Assembly (NCBI GenBank): GCA_942491535.1
Contig: CALOBV010000006.1
Location: 248,001 to 312,000, forward strand
Length of the DNA: 64,000 nucleotides
Source: JAUVKT01 sp942491535
GTDB taxonomy: Bacteria; Bacteroidota; Bacteroidia; Bacteroidales; VadinHA17
Reading direction: 5' to 3'
Shown piece by piece: positions 16,770 to 25,306 of the stretch (positions are counted from its first letter, which is position 1; each line of letters starts with the position of its first letter). The notes under the pieces are model-generated. The model did no database searches and had not been told where the DNA came from. It saw only the letters and a list, made by a program, of their open reading frames with translations. Made by a program: the position numbers and the translations under genes.

Positions 16770-18092
16770 TCAGTTATTGACATTAATTTCCAGGTTCTCA
16801 GTCCACCGCAAACGATCATCCATTGAGTACTGCCAGGGCGCACCATTATTTTCAATATTATTAAATGTAGCCTTAAGTTCGCCCGGTGCTGAAGCTTCCT
16901 CCATAACAAGGTATCTCCTGATATCAACAATCAGAGTAGGATGATTAATATTTATCGGACATTCCTGTGCACATGCATTACAGGTAGTGCAGGCCCACAG
17001 TTCTTCTTCACTGATATAATCCCTCAAAAGAGATTTATTGTCGTTGAACTCCCTTCCCTCCTTAATCATTAAGGGGCCTTTTTCATTCATGCGGCTACGC
17101 ACATCCATAATCACCTTCCTGGGCGACAAAAGTTTTCCTGTGATATTAGCTGGGCATACCTCCGTACACCTTCCACATTGAGTACATGAAAGAGAATCAA
17201 GGTAGTTTTTCCACGATACATCCTCAATGTCTTTAATCCCAAATCTCTCTATCGGTACTTCTTCGTCAGGAGCGGAAAAAGCAGTTTCGGGATCCATCAT
17301 TAGCTTTACCTCCCTGGTGATATTATCCATATTAGGCAGTTTGCCGAGCGGATCGAGCCTTGAAAGAAAAACGTTCGGGATCGATAAAAACACATGAAAA
17401 TGTTTCGAGTAGGGAAGCATGTTAGCAAAAACAAATATTAATAGAATATGGCTCCACCAGAATACTTCGTGCCAGTTATGTATTTGTTTGATGCTAAGTT
17501 TACTGAATATACCGGCGATAACATTACCCACAGGATAAAAGCCCTGGATATGCTCTCCTGTCGATCTCATAAGGGCTACATAAGCAGCATTCATCCCGGA
17601 TAGAGAAATCATAAGGAGCAATATCATCGTTAGTGCAATATTTGCGTCTATATGTGAGCTCCTCTTCATTTCCACACCTTCGAACCTGGATATATGCAGG
17701 AATAGCCTTCTTCCGATAAACATCAGAATCAGAACAGCAATAAGTAATGCAAATACATCCCCTGAAGCAAATATCACAGTATATAGTACACCCAGAAAAG
17801 CGAGAACTCTATCTGTAGCAAACAGACCATCTATTACCATTTCTATACTCCCGATCAATATAACAAGGAATCCCCAGAAAACGAGGGCGTGTGCCAGTCC
17901 AATAACAGGTTTACGAAAGATCTTTGTCTGGCCAATAGCAACAGCCAGTGTAAGTTTGATCCGTTTCCAGATATGATTAACCCGGAAGGAAGCTCTGGTA
18001 AACCTAAAAAACCTTGAAAGTCTCAGCACGGTATAGGAAAATACTCCCAGTGTTAATAATAGTGCCAGGGCAAAGTAGATTTGTTTAGTCAT
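16770..18092 (-). CDS. Membrane heme/iron-sulfur protein (HdrC/NarI-like), putative ETF:quinone oxidoreductase subunit
   Basis: This 440-aa protein has five to six N-terminal helices (about residues 1-245) with histidines in GLAHALVFWGF and NWHEVFWWSHILLI, resembling a NarI-type heme b domain. A cytoplasmic region follows with two 4Fe-4S motifs, CTQCGRCTEVCP and CTTCNACAQECP. It lies 43 bases after etfA and next to the CCG protein. This layout is known for EMO-type enzymes that move electrons from ETF to menaquinone. The electrons would come from the acyl-CoA dehydrogenase encoded at the operon's end. Confidence 0.87.
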   Translation of the reverse strand: MTKQIYFALALLLTLGVFSYTVLRLSRFFRFTRASFRVNHIWKRIKLTLAVAIGQTKIFRKPVIGLAHALVFWGFLVILIGSIEMVIDGLFATDRVLAFLGVLYTVIFASGDVFALLIAVLILMFIGRRLFLHISRFEGVEMKRSSHIDANIALTMILLLMISLSGMNAAYVALMRSTGEHIQGFYPVGNVIAGIFSKLSIKQIHNWHEVFWWSHILLIFVFANMLPYSKHFHVFLSIPNVFLSRLDPLGKLPNMDNITREVKLMMDPETAFSAPDEEVPIERFGIKDIEDVSWKNYLDSLSCTQCGRCTEVCPANITGKLLSPRKVIMDVRSRMNEKGPLMIKEGREFNDNKSLLRDYISEEELWACTTCNACAQECPININHPTLIVDIRRYLVMEEASAPGELKATFNNIENNGAPWQYSMDDRLRWTENLEINVNN

Positions 18093-18135
18093 TATTCAGT
18101 TTTTATGCTGATCTAAGATTAATAAAGAGAGTCTC

Positions 18136-19104
18136 TTATTTATTCTTAGCTGCTTTAACAGCACTAACCAGTCCAGGAAGGACTTTTAAGGCATCACCAA
18201 CAATACCATATTGAGCTGTCTCAAATATAGGTGCATCTTTATCTGTATTTATTGCAACGATGAACTTTGAAGAGCTAACTCCGGCTATATGCTGTGTTGC
18301 TCCTGAAATTCCGACAGCAATGTACAGGTTTGGAGCAATAATTTTGCCAGTTTGTCCGGTATGCTCTTCATGAGGTCTCCAGCCTTCATCAGAAACCGGT
18401 CGGGAACATGCTGTTGCAGCGCCAAGTGCCTCGGCCAGTTCCTCGAGAGGGCCCCAGTTATCGGCCGACTTCATTCCTCTGCCACCAGAAACAACTATTT
18501 CTGCATCTGTGAGAAGAAGTTTTCCTTCCTGCTTTTGAACATCCTTAACAATAGTTTTTGCGTCAGGCACTTCAATTGCCTCAAATTTTTCGATACTTAC
18601 ACAACCCCCGGTCTCAATTACATCAAATGAATTCTGTGCAAGAGTAATTATCTTTATATCTGACTTAATAACGAGTTTTGCAAACGCATTACCTGAATAA
18701 GCACGTTTTACTACGGTAAAAGGATTAAGGCTTATAGGGAGCTTTGATACACCTGAACCAAGACCTGCTTTCAGCCTTACCGAAAGACGGGGCGCAAGTG
18801 CCTTGCCACTGTTATTATTGGCAAGCACGATAATTTTGGCTTCTTCCTTTTCGGCCGCTCCTGCAATAATGGAAGTGTATACTTTATTATCAAGAACCTT
18901 AACTTTATCGTTACTTATTGAAAGTACCCGGGAAGCACCATAATTTCCAAGGCTCTGAAGTTCTACTTCACTAACTTCTCCAATAGAAAGAGCTGTAACT
19001 GATGACCCCAGTTGTTCTGCAAGTTTTGCTGCATATGACAGGATCTCAAAAGTTTGCTTTTTAAATCTGCCATCCCAATTTTCTGTATATACTAATACTG
19101 ACAT
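18136..19104 (-). CDS. etfA: Electron transfer flavoprotein alpha subunit
   Basis: This 322-aa protein has the FAD-binding C-terminal domain signature: VVSGGRGMKSADNWGPLEEL, SRPVSDEGWRPHEEHTGQTG, YIAVGISGATQHIAGV and FIVAINTDKDAPIFETAQYG. The length is normal and the frame is intact. It directly follows etfB (26 bases) and should form the ETF heterodimer accepting electrons from the acyl-CoA dehydrogenase. The GQTG motif is that of canonical ETFs, and nothing here specifically indicates bifurcation. Confidence 0.96.
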   Translation of the reverse strand: MSVLVYTENWDGRFKKQTFEILSYAAKLAEQLGSSVTALSIGEVSEVELQSLGNYGASRVLSISNDKVKVLDNKVYTSIIAGAAEKEEAKIIVLANNNSGKALAPRLSVRLKAGLGSGVSKLPISLNPFTVVKRAYSGNAFAKLVIKSDIKIITLAQNSFDVIETGGCVSIEKFEAIEVPDAKTIVKDVQKQEGKLLLTDAEIVVSGGRGMKSADNWGPLEELAEALGAATACSRPVSDEGWRPHEEHTGQTGKIIAPNLYIAVGISGATQHIAGVSSSKFIVAINTDKDAPIFETAQYGIVGDALKVLPGLVSAVKAAKNK

Positions 19105-19130
19105 ATCTATAATCTTAGGAAAAATTAAAA

Positions 19131-19880
19131 TTAAATTACCTTGGCTTCATTCTGAAGAATCTCAATCAATGCTGCCGGATTGTCTGCATCAATAAATTTA
19201 CATGCTGCCCTTCCTTCAGGTAAGATGTATGATTCAACATCGGCCAGTGCATCAACAGCAACAGGCTCAACAACTTTTATTGGTTTGGATCTGGCCATCA
19301 TGATGCCCCTCATAGCTGCAATCCTTGGCTCTTTGGCTATACCTTTCTGAACAATAGCCACAAAAGGTGAGGGAACGCTCACTTTCTCCTTCCCTCCGTC
19401 AATTTCACGGGTAATTACAGCCTCTCCACCCTCAATATCAAGAGATGAAACAGCTGATACAGAGGGTATATCTAAAAATTCCGCCACCATGCCTCCTACT
19501 GCTGAACCATTGTGGTCGCTCGACTCAATTCCACTCAGAATAATATCAAACCCTTCACTCTTTGCAATTTCGGCAATCTGAGCTGCGACAAAATAAGCAT
19601 CACCGGGGTCAGCATTCACCCTGATAGCATCGTCTGCCCCAATGGCAAGTGCCTTCCTGATAGTCGGCTCTGATGACTGCTCACCAACATGGATAATGCT
19701 CACTTTCTCTATGCCTGCACCGGGGTTTTCTTTTAACTCTAGAGCTCTTGTAAGTGATAATTCATCCCAGGGATTAATAACCCACTGTATGCCCGTTGTA
19801 TCAAGTTTAGTACTGTTCTCAACGAATTTTACCTTTGTTGTGGTATCAGGAACATTACTAATACAAACCAAGATTTTCAT
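19131..19880 (-). CDS. etfB: Electron transfer flavoprotein beta subunit
   Basis: This 249-aa protein begins MKILVCISNVPDTTTKVKF and contains INPWDELSLTRALELKE, GADDAIRVNADPGDAYFVAAQ and DIILSGIESSDHNGSAVGG, all typical of EtfB and its AMP-binding region. It is first in the operon etfB-etfA-FeS-CCG-acd. A strong promoter lies about 95 bases upstream. Confidence 0.96.
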   Translation of the reverse strand: MKILVCISNVPDTTTKVKFVENSTKLDTTGIQWVINPWDELSLTRALELKENPGAGIEKVSIIHVGEQSSEPTIRKALAIGADDAIRVNADPGDAYFVAAQIAEIAKSEGFDIILSGIESSDHNGSAVGGMVAEFLDIPSVSAVSSLDIEGGEAVITREIDGGKEKVSVPSPFVAIVQKGIAKEPRIAAMRGIMMARSKPIKVVEPVAVDALADVESYILPEGRAACKFIDADNPAALIEILQNEAKVI

Positions 19881-20215
19881 TAATAAATAGTTTTAATTTA
19901 TTGAATATTTTATTATAAAGCACTGGATATAAAGACATTAAATCAAGTAAAACAAATAGTGTCTTTAGAGCGAACAAATATATAAAAAATTGATCGACTA
20001 CCAAATCCGAACAAATTGTTATATAAGATAATTCGAAAATATTATTATTGTATACTATTGTTAATTAACCTTTTACAGGAGAAACCAGATAAAGGCAGAT
20101 GGGTTGTTCGAAAAATTGTTTAATAAATTCAGAATAAAACTAAATAGTAGATTAAATAAGATATTTCTTATAATTAATTTTTAGAAGTACTTTCGCAGCC
20201 TCTGAATCAAGGATT
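19881..20215. other. Divergent intergenic region between etfB and a DMT transporter gene
   Basis: AT-rich and without an ORF. It contains the etf promoter (19975-20005, minus). Toward the plus strand there is a candidate -7 element TACTTTCG (20188-20195, 7 of 8 to TAnnTTTG) about 20 bases before the transporter start. I see no hairpin RNA or operator palindrome that I could name. Confidence 0.6.
19975..20005 (-). promoter_or_regulatory. Promoter of the etf operon
   Basis: On the minus strand TTTG (20005-20002), a 19-base spacer, then TATATTTG (19982-19975): a full match to the Bacteroidota -33/-7 consensus. The predicted start near 19968 gives a leader of about 88 bases. Confidence 0.75.
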
Positions 20216-21133
20216 ATGAAAATACTTAGGACATATGGCTCAATAATCCTGGCAACCGTGTTCTGGGCTTTTTCGTTTATCTGGTTTAAGATAGCAAATG
20301 AGGCATACAGGCCACTTACAATTGTATACCTGAGATTAATTATCTCGGTACTGCTTCTTAGCTTATTTCTCTATTTTACCGGCAGATATGAAAAAATAAG
20401 AAAAAAAGACTGGAAGTATTTTCTATTAATGTCATTTTTTGAGCCCTTTCTCTATTTTATTGGAGAAAGTATAGGTCTTACCTATGTGTCTTCTACTACC
20501 GCATCTGTAATTATAGCTACTATACCGGTATTTACAGCTGTTGGCGGATGGTTTATGTATAAAGAGAAGTTAAAATTAATTAATTATGCTGGTATCGCCC
20601 TATCACTTTCCGGTGTAATGATCTTTGTGATGAACAGTAGTGGTGTGCTGACCCTTGATCCAAAGGGACTGGCCTTATTATTCCTGGCAGTTATTTCTGC
20701 TTCGGGCTATACTCTGGTATTAAAGAGACTTGCCGGAAATTACCACCCAATATATATAGTTAATGTCCAGAATATTATTGGTTCAATATTATTTTTACCA
20801 ATAATACTGGTATATGAAGTTGAATATTTTAAGGATTTCGTATTTAACTCAAGATCATTTATTGCAATTATTGAGCTTGCAGTATTTGCATCATGCGGGG
20901 CCTTTATTCTCTTTGGATTTGCAGTCAGAAAACTAGGTGTAACACGCGCCAATGTATTCTCGAACCTGATTCCTGTTTTTACAGCAATTTTTGCTTTTCT
21001 GATATTAAAAGACAGGTTTACTACCCAGAATATTATTGGGATGCTTATAGTTATAACAGGATTATTTCTATCTCAATGGAAGCGTCGGCCTAAGAAGCCT
21101 GGAAAATCTTTCCTGGCAGGCAAAACAGCCTGA
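20216..21133 (+). CDS. DMT-superfamily (EamA) transporter
   Basis: This 305-aa protein has ten hydrophobic segments arranged as two EamA repeats. The first contains VFWAFSFIWFKIANEAYRP and STTASVIIATIPVFTAVGGW, and the second GAFILFGFAVRKLGVTRANV and LIPVFTAIFAFLILKD. Such proteins export or import amino acids and other metabolites, and the substrate is not predictable. It is monocistronic, facing away from the etf operon, and converges three bases from the end of the T9SS-exported amidohydrolase gene. Confidence 0.92.
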   Translation: MKILRTYGSIILATVFWAFSFIWFKIANEAYRPLTIVYLRLIISVLLLSLFLYFTGRYEKIRKKDWKYFLLMSFFEPFLYFIGESIGLTYVSSTTASVIIATIPVFTAVGGWFMYKEKLKLINYAGIALSLSGVMIFVMNSSGVLTLDPKGLALLFLAVISASGYTLVLKRLAGNYHPIYIVNVQNIIGSILFLPIILVYEVEYFKDFVFNSRSFIAIIELAVFASCGAFILFGFAVRKLGVTRANVFSNLIPVFTAIFAFLILKDRFTTQNIIGMLIVITGLFLSQWKRRPKKPGKSFLAGKTA

Positions 21134-21135
21134 TC

Positions 21136-22320
21136 TTACCTGTCGACACCCATAATCAGTTTCTCCTTTGCGACTATCTCTCCCCTCTTCCTGAATATAA
21201 TAATATACATTCCTTTCTTCAGATGTGCCAGAGAAATATCGGTATCTGCACTTATTATATCTGAATAAACTTCCTGCCCATATAGATTAAATATTTCTAT
21301 ATCAACCTGCTCGGTAACACTGATATGCATAACATCCTTAAGCGGATTGGGGAAAAAGTTTATGCCGGGGGAAATTATTCTACCATCAGTACCCAGGCTG
21401 GGGTCATAAAAATCTTCAAGGTTGGTGAAATAATGTTCTTTCAGGAAGGCCAGGATAATTGTTGCCAGATCATCTGCGAATGCCAGCCTGGCAGATTCGT
21501 AGAAGCGGATAGCCCTGTTGCATTCAATTTGAATTCCATCAATTGTGCCGCCCGATTTTGATCCATGACGATCGGTATTATATCCTCCGTTAAAGTAGGC
21601 ATCGGTAGGATACTCAAAATACATACTTGGAACAGTAGTATATCCCTCGTTTTCGAGCATGGTACCAAAAGCATTATCTCCCCTCAACAACTCTGAAAAA
21701 CTAACGCCATTATTGTTATTGGCTATCAAACTCCGAATACTGCTTTTATCCTCATAAGTTGATGTGTTTAGCTCAGAATCTGATAATTGTAATTCTGATC
21801 CCGTAAGCAGGTAGCCAAGTTCGATTCGTTCTCCATGGCTGCTCTGACCGTGTAAATCAATAAAAAGGCCCTTTTCATAATCGCGAGTCACAATAACTTT
21901 AGCACTATCAATATATTCCTGATATTCCTCCCATGATATTTCAGCCAGGGCATCTCCGCATGTAGCCTCATACACATCCCTGTTAGGATCGAGCTTGAGC
22001 CTTTTTAAGTGATTGACTATCACGTGTGGATACCGACCTGTACTTTCAAAAATAGCTGTTCTGAGTTCCATCGAAAGCTCCTCGGTATAAGAATCGCTAA
22101 CTGTTGTTCCACAGGTTCTGTCAGGTAACTCAGCCGGTATCTCATATCCTCCGTGGGGAACTGAAATTATTAAGGGCAGGCCACCACACATATACTCTAT
22201 ATAGTTATTTCTTCCAAAATAAGATTCTCCTTCGGTATACGACTGTGATAGTAGTATCTGACCTGAAAGAAGAATTATTAATAATACAGAGCTTAGATAT
22301 TTTAACGATATATGTTTCAT
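21136..22320 (-). CDS. N-formylglutamate amidohydrolase-like enzyme with T9SS sorting domain
   Basis: This 394-aa exported protein has a signal (YLSSVLLIILLSGQILLSQ). A catalytic domain of about 290 residues resembles the N-formylglutamate amidohydrolase family: LPLIISVPHGGYEIP, NHLKRLKLDPNRDVYEA and LFIDLHGQSSHGERIELGY carry likely metal and substrate residues. A C-terminal type IX sorting domain (about 320-394: FFPNPLKDVMHISV...IEIFNLYGQEVYS...LAHLKKGMYIIIF) follows. It should act outside the cell on an N-acyl- or amide-linked glutamate compound. It starts 9 bases after the sigma-54 activator gene. A paralogue without the sorting domain lies at 38967-39896. Confidence 0.85.
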   Translation of the reverse strand: MKHISLKYLSSVLLIILLSGQILLSQSYTEGESYFGRNNYIEYMCGGLPLIISVPHGGYEIPAELPDRTCGTTVSDSYTEELSMELRTAIFESTGRYPHVIVNHLKRLKLDPNRDVYEATCGDALAEISWEEYQEYIDSAKVIVTRDYEKGLFIDLHGQSSHGERIELGYLLTGSELQLSDSELNTSTYEDKSSIRSLIANNNNGVSFSELLRGDNAFGTMLENEGYTTVPSMYFEYPTDAYFNGGYNTDRHGSKSGGTIDGIQIECNRAIRFYESARLAFADDLATIILAFLKEHYFTNLEDFYDPSLGTDGRIISPGINFFPNPLKDVMHISVTEQVDIEIFNLYGQEVYSDIISADTDISLAHLKKGMYIIIFRKRGEIVAKEKLIMGVDR

Positions 22321-22329
22321 TTTCTCGGA

Positions 22330-23697
22330 TTACTGTCCTTTTATTTTTGAATAAAGAAGTCTTCTGTTCATCTTAAGATATTCTGCAGTTCGGCTCTGAT
22401 TATTGCCATGCAGAGCAAGAGCTTCATCAATTAATCTTCTCTCAAGGAGGCAAATTGTCTCTCTGAAGGAAAGGCCCTGATCGATAAATGGCAATAGGGA
22501 TAATTCCTTAGTGTCGCTAAAATGCTGCAGGGGTAATTGATTTATTGTCAGTATCCCTTCATTTGTTGTTACAACTGCACTATGTATAGTGTTTTCAAGC
22601 TCACGGATATTTCCTGGCCAGTTATACTTATAGAGCATTTTGTAAGTCTCTTCAGAAGGAACCAATTTTTTATCGGGACTATACTTGGATAAAAAATGAT
22701 CGAGGAGGAGATTTATATCATCCTTTCTTTCTCTCAGGGGTGGCACATTAATTCTAACAACACTTAATCTATAGTAGAGATCTTCACGAAAATGACTGGA
22801 TTCTTTATCCGGTTCAATATCCCTGTTAGTTGAAGCAATTACCCTCACATCAACTTTTATAGGTTTTACTCCTCCAACTCTGAAAAAAGATTGATTTTGC
22901 AGTATTCTAAGTAGTCTTATCTGAAGCGACTGAGGCATGCTGTTTATTTCGTCGAGATAAACTGTACCCCCATCAGCAATTTCAAACAAGCCTTTCCTCA
23001 TCGCTTCCGCACCCGTGAAAGAACCTTTTTCATGACCGAATATTTCACTCTCAAGCAGGGATTCTGAAAGGGCGCCGCAGTTTATTTTCACATAGGGTTT
23101 GTCGGACCTCATGGAATGTCTCTGGATAGCATCTGCGATTAATTCCTTCCCCGTACCACTTTCCCCATAGATTAGGACAGTGGCCTCTGAAGGAGCAATC
23201 CTGCCGATAAGCTTAAATATATCCTGCATCCTTGAACTTCTTCCAATAATTGTATTTGAAGTGCTCTGGCTAACCGATTCATTAACAATGCTTCTGAGGC
23301 TCTTTACCTCATTAAGTAATTTCTTGTAGTCGCACGCTCTTTCAACTATCATTAGAAACTCGTCCAGTTCAAAAGGTTTATCAAGGTAATCAAAGGCACC
23401 AAGTTTAATTGCCTTCATTGCTCTCTCGCTTGTGCCAAATGCAGTAAATACTATTACAGGAACATCCGGATAAATCTTTTTCATTTCTTCCAGGACTTCC
23501 AGTCCATTCTTACCCGGTAGATTAATATCCAGAATAACAAGTTGAGGTTTTTCTTCCTTGAACCTTAGTATCGCTTCAATGCCATCTCCAGCCTCAATAA
23601 TATGATATTTGAGAGAACCCAATAAGTCGACAATATTCTTTCTCATTGACTTTTCATCGTCAACTATAAGGACCTTATTATTAGAGTGCTCTTCCAT
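22330..23697 (-). CDS. NtrC-family sigma-54-dependent response regulator
   Basis: This 455-aa protein has a receiver domain (phospho-acceptor D57 in VILDINLPG, Lys in YLDKPFE). The AAA+ domain has Walker A GESGTGKE (178-185), a GSFTGA loop (225-230, a Ser variant of GAFTGA that contacts sigma-54), Walker B GGTVYLDEI and an arginine-finger region. A C-terminal Fis-type helix-turn-helix ends the protein (NQSRTAEYLKMNRRLLYSKI). It follows the sensor kinase by 4 bases and precedes the T9SS amidohydrolase by 9. It is the obvious candidate activator for the sigma-54-type promoter at 38627-38641. Confidence 0.94.
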   Translation of the reverse strand: MEEHSNNKVLIVDDEKSMRKNIVDLLGSLKYHIIEAGDGIEAILRFKEEKPQLVILDINLPGKNGLEVLEEMKKIYPDVPVIVFTAFGTSERAMKAIKLGAFDYLDKPFELDEFLMIVERACDYKKLLNEVKSLRSIVNESVSQSTSNTIIGRSSRMQDIFKLIGRIAPSEATVLIYGESGTGKELIADAIQRHSMRSDKPYVKINCGALSESLLESEIFGHEKGSFTGAEAMRKGLFEIADGGTVYLDEINSMPQSLQIRLLRILQNQSFFRVGGVKPIKVDVRVIASTNRDIEPDKESSHFREDLYYRLSVVRINVPPLRERKDDINLLLDHFLSKYSPDKKLVPSEETYKMLYKYNWPGNIRELENTIHSAVVTTNEGILTINQLPLQHFSDTKELSLLPFIDQGLSFRETICLLERRLIDEALALHGNNQSRTAEYLKMNRRLLYSKIKGQ

Positions 23698-23701
23698 CTT
23701 A

Positions 23702-25225
23702 TTACTGCTTTAGAGGTAATTTAACTATACACCTTACACCACCTGAAATTATATTAAGGAGAGTTATTTCGCCATTATGAGCTTTTACTATCTGGTCTGA
23801 AATAGCCAGTCCTAATCCGGCACCTGTGTCTTTCAGCGTAAAGAAAGGTACAAAAATTTCATCAAAACACTCCTCCGGAATTCCTGTTCCATTATCCAGA
23901 ATCTCAATTACTAAATTGTCTCCATCATTATCGTATTCTGTAATAATTATTATCTCACCTCCCCCCGGCATTGACTCATAAGAGTTATTGAGTATATTTA
24001 TCAGAACCTGCTTCATTGAATTCTCATCTATCAAAATACGAGGCAGGTCCTTATTGAGCTTTCTTATAACTCTAACCATGCTCTCAGCCTTATCATAGTC
24101 GAGAAACTTCAGAACATCGTCGATAAGAATATTTATGTCGGTTTCCTTAAGGTTCTTCTCAATTGGGCGAGAAAATATCAGCAATCTGCTTACAAGTGAT
24201 GAAAGCCTGTTTGTCTCATCGATAACCATCTGCATAGAGTCGGATGATATATGTCCCTGTTCACCGGATTGATTTTCAAGGTCTTTCTGCCACATCTGTA
24301 TCCTGGTCTTTATAATAGCCAGAGGCGTCTTTACTTCGTGAGCAACCCCGGCAATTACTCTTCCCAGAGAAGCCATTTTCTCTTTCTGTATAAGCCTCTT
24401 CTCAAGGAGTTGTTTCTTTTTGTCTTCCTCCTCTATTGTATCCAGCATCCTGTTTACACTCTGAGAGATGTAGGTAAATATCCCCCATCTTTCCTTAAGT
24501 CTGAAGGAAGGATTCTTGCCAACGTTCTGCAACTCTTTTTTAATACCTCTTATCTCACCTGCCCATACCAGGGATATAATCATTAGCACAACAAAACCAA
24601 CAACAGAAAATATTGCTATTATATAGACTACCTGTTTCAGCTTAATAACAGGTAAGTCATTCTGGATATGTATCCTTACCCATATAGCCCCTACTATTTC
24701 TGAATCATAGTGTACAGCCCTTGTAGCAAGAGGGAATACAGCGACATTGAAAGAATGAACTCCAATAATAAGAGTATCAACCATAGTCGATATCAGGGCC
24801 TGTTCTTTTATAATATTATATGAACGTGGAGGAGGTCCATAAACTGGAATTGGAGGAGGTGATGTTGGGTAGGCATAGCCATAAAACTCATCCTGCAAGA
24901 CCAGGTAAAATCCTCCTTCAAGACCATCAATATCTTTCATCAGTTTCTCAGAAACCTTTATTAGTCTGCTGTCAAGTTCTCTTATCTCAATTGAACTAAG
25001 ATCCCTTTTGCTTAACAATCCCTCATCTCCCAGCATGCTAAGCTCTACCGATCCTGACTCGTAAAGAAGGTTTAAATAAGTTTCACAGACATCCTGCTTT
25101 TCATCAATAAGTTTTTCCTCCAGCTCAGACAGGGAAACGTAAATAGCAATAGTAACTATCGCTACGACAAGGGTAAAAACAATAGTATAATTAAATAATG
25201 TTTTATTAAACCTGGGAATCTTCAT
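23702..25225 (-). CDS. Membrane sensor histidine kinase (NtrB/ZraS-like)
   Basis: This 507-aa protein has two helices (about 12-33 and 196-222) around a periplasmic sensor domain of 160 residues. The sensor domain has an unusual proline-rich loop near 118-134 (PTSPPPIPVYGPPP). A HAMP-like linker is followed by the dimerisation/phospho-accepting helix (H296 in AGVAHEVKTPLAIIK) and an ATPase domain with N box INILNNSYESM and DNGTGIP, FFTLKDTGAGLGLAI. No receiver is attached, and the partner is the adjacent sigma-54 regulator. The periplasmic domain presumably senses something related to the glutamyl polymer genes upstream (inference). Confidence 0.93.
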   Translation of the reverse strand: MKIPRFNKTLFNYTIVFTLVVAIVTIAIYVSLSELEEKLIDEKQDVCETYLNLLYESGSVELSMLGDEGLLSKRDLSSIEIRELDSRLIKVSEKLMKDIDGLEGGFYLVLQDEFYGYAYPTSPPPIPVYGPPPRSYNIIKEQALISTMVDTLIIGVHSFNVAVFPLATRAVHYDSEIVGAIWVRIHIQNDLPVIKLKQVVYIIAIFSVVGFVVLMIISLVWAGEIRGIKKELQNVGKNPSFRLKERWGIFTYISQSVNRMLDTIEEEDKKKQLLEKRLIQKEKMASLGRVIAGVAHEVKTPLAIIKTRIQMWQKDLENQSGEQGHISSDSMQMVIDETNRLSSLVSRLLIFSRPIEKNLKETDINILIDDVLKFLDYDKAESMVRVIRKLNKDLPRILIDENSMKQVLINILNNSYESMPGGGEIIIITEYDNDGDNLVIEILDNGTGIPEECFDEIFVPFFTLKDTGAGLGLAISDQIVKAHNGEITLLNIISGGVRCIVKLPLKQ

Positions 25226-25306
25226 TTACAAAATGATATTGTCTGCCAAATTAGGAAAAAGCAATCAAAGAATTACCAGGGGGCAGCCATTTACAAAACA
25301 CAGGTA

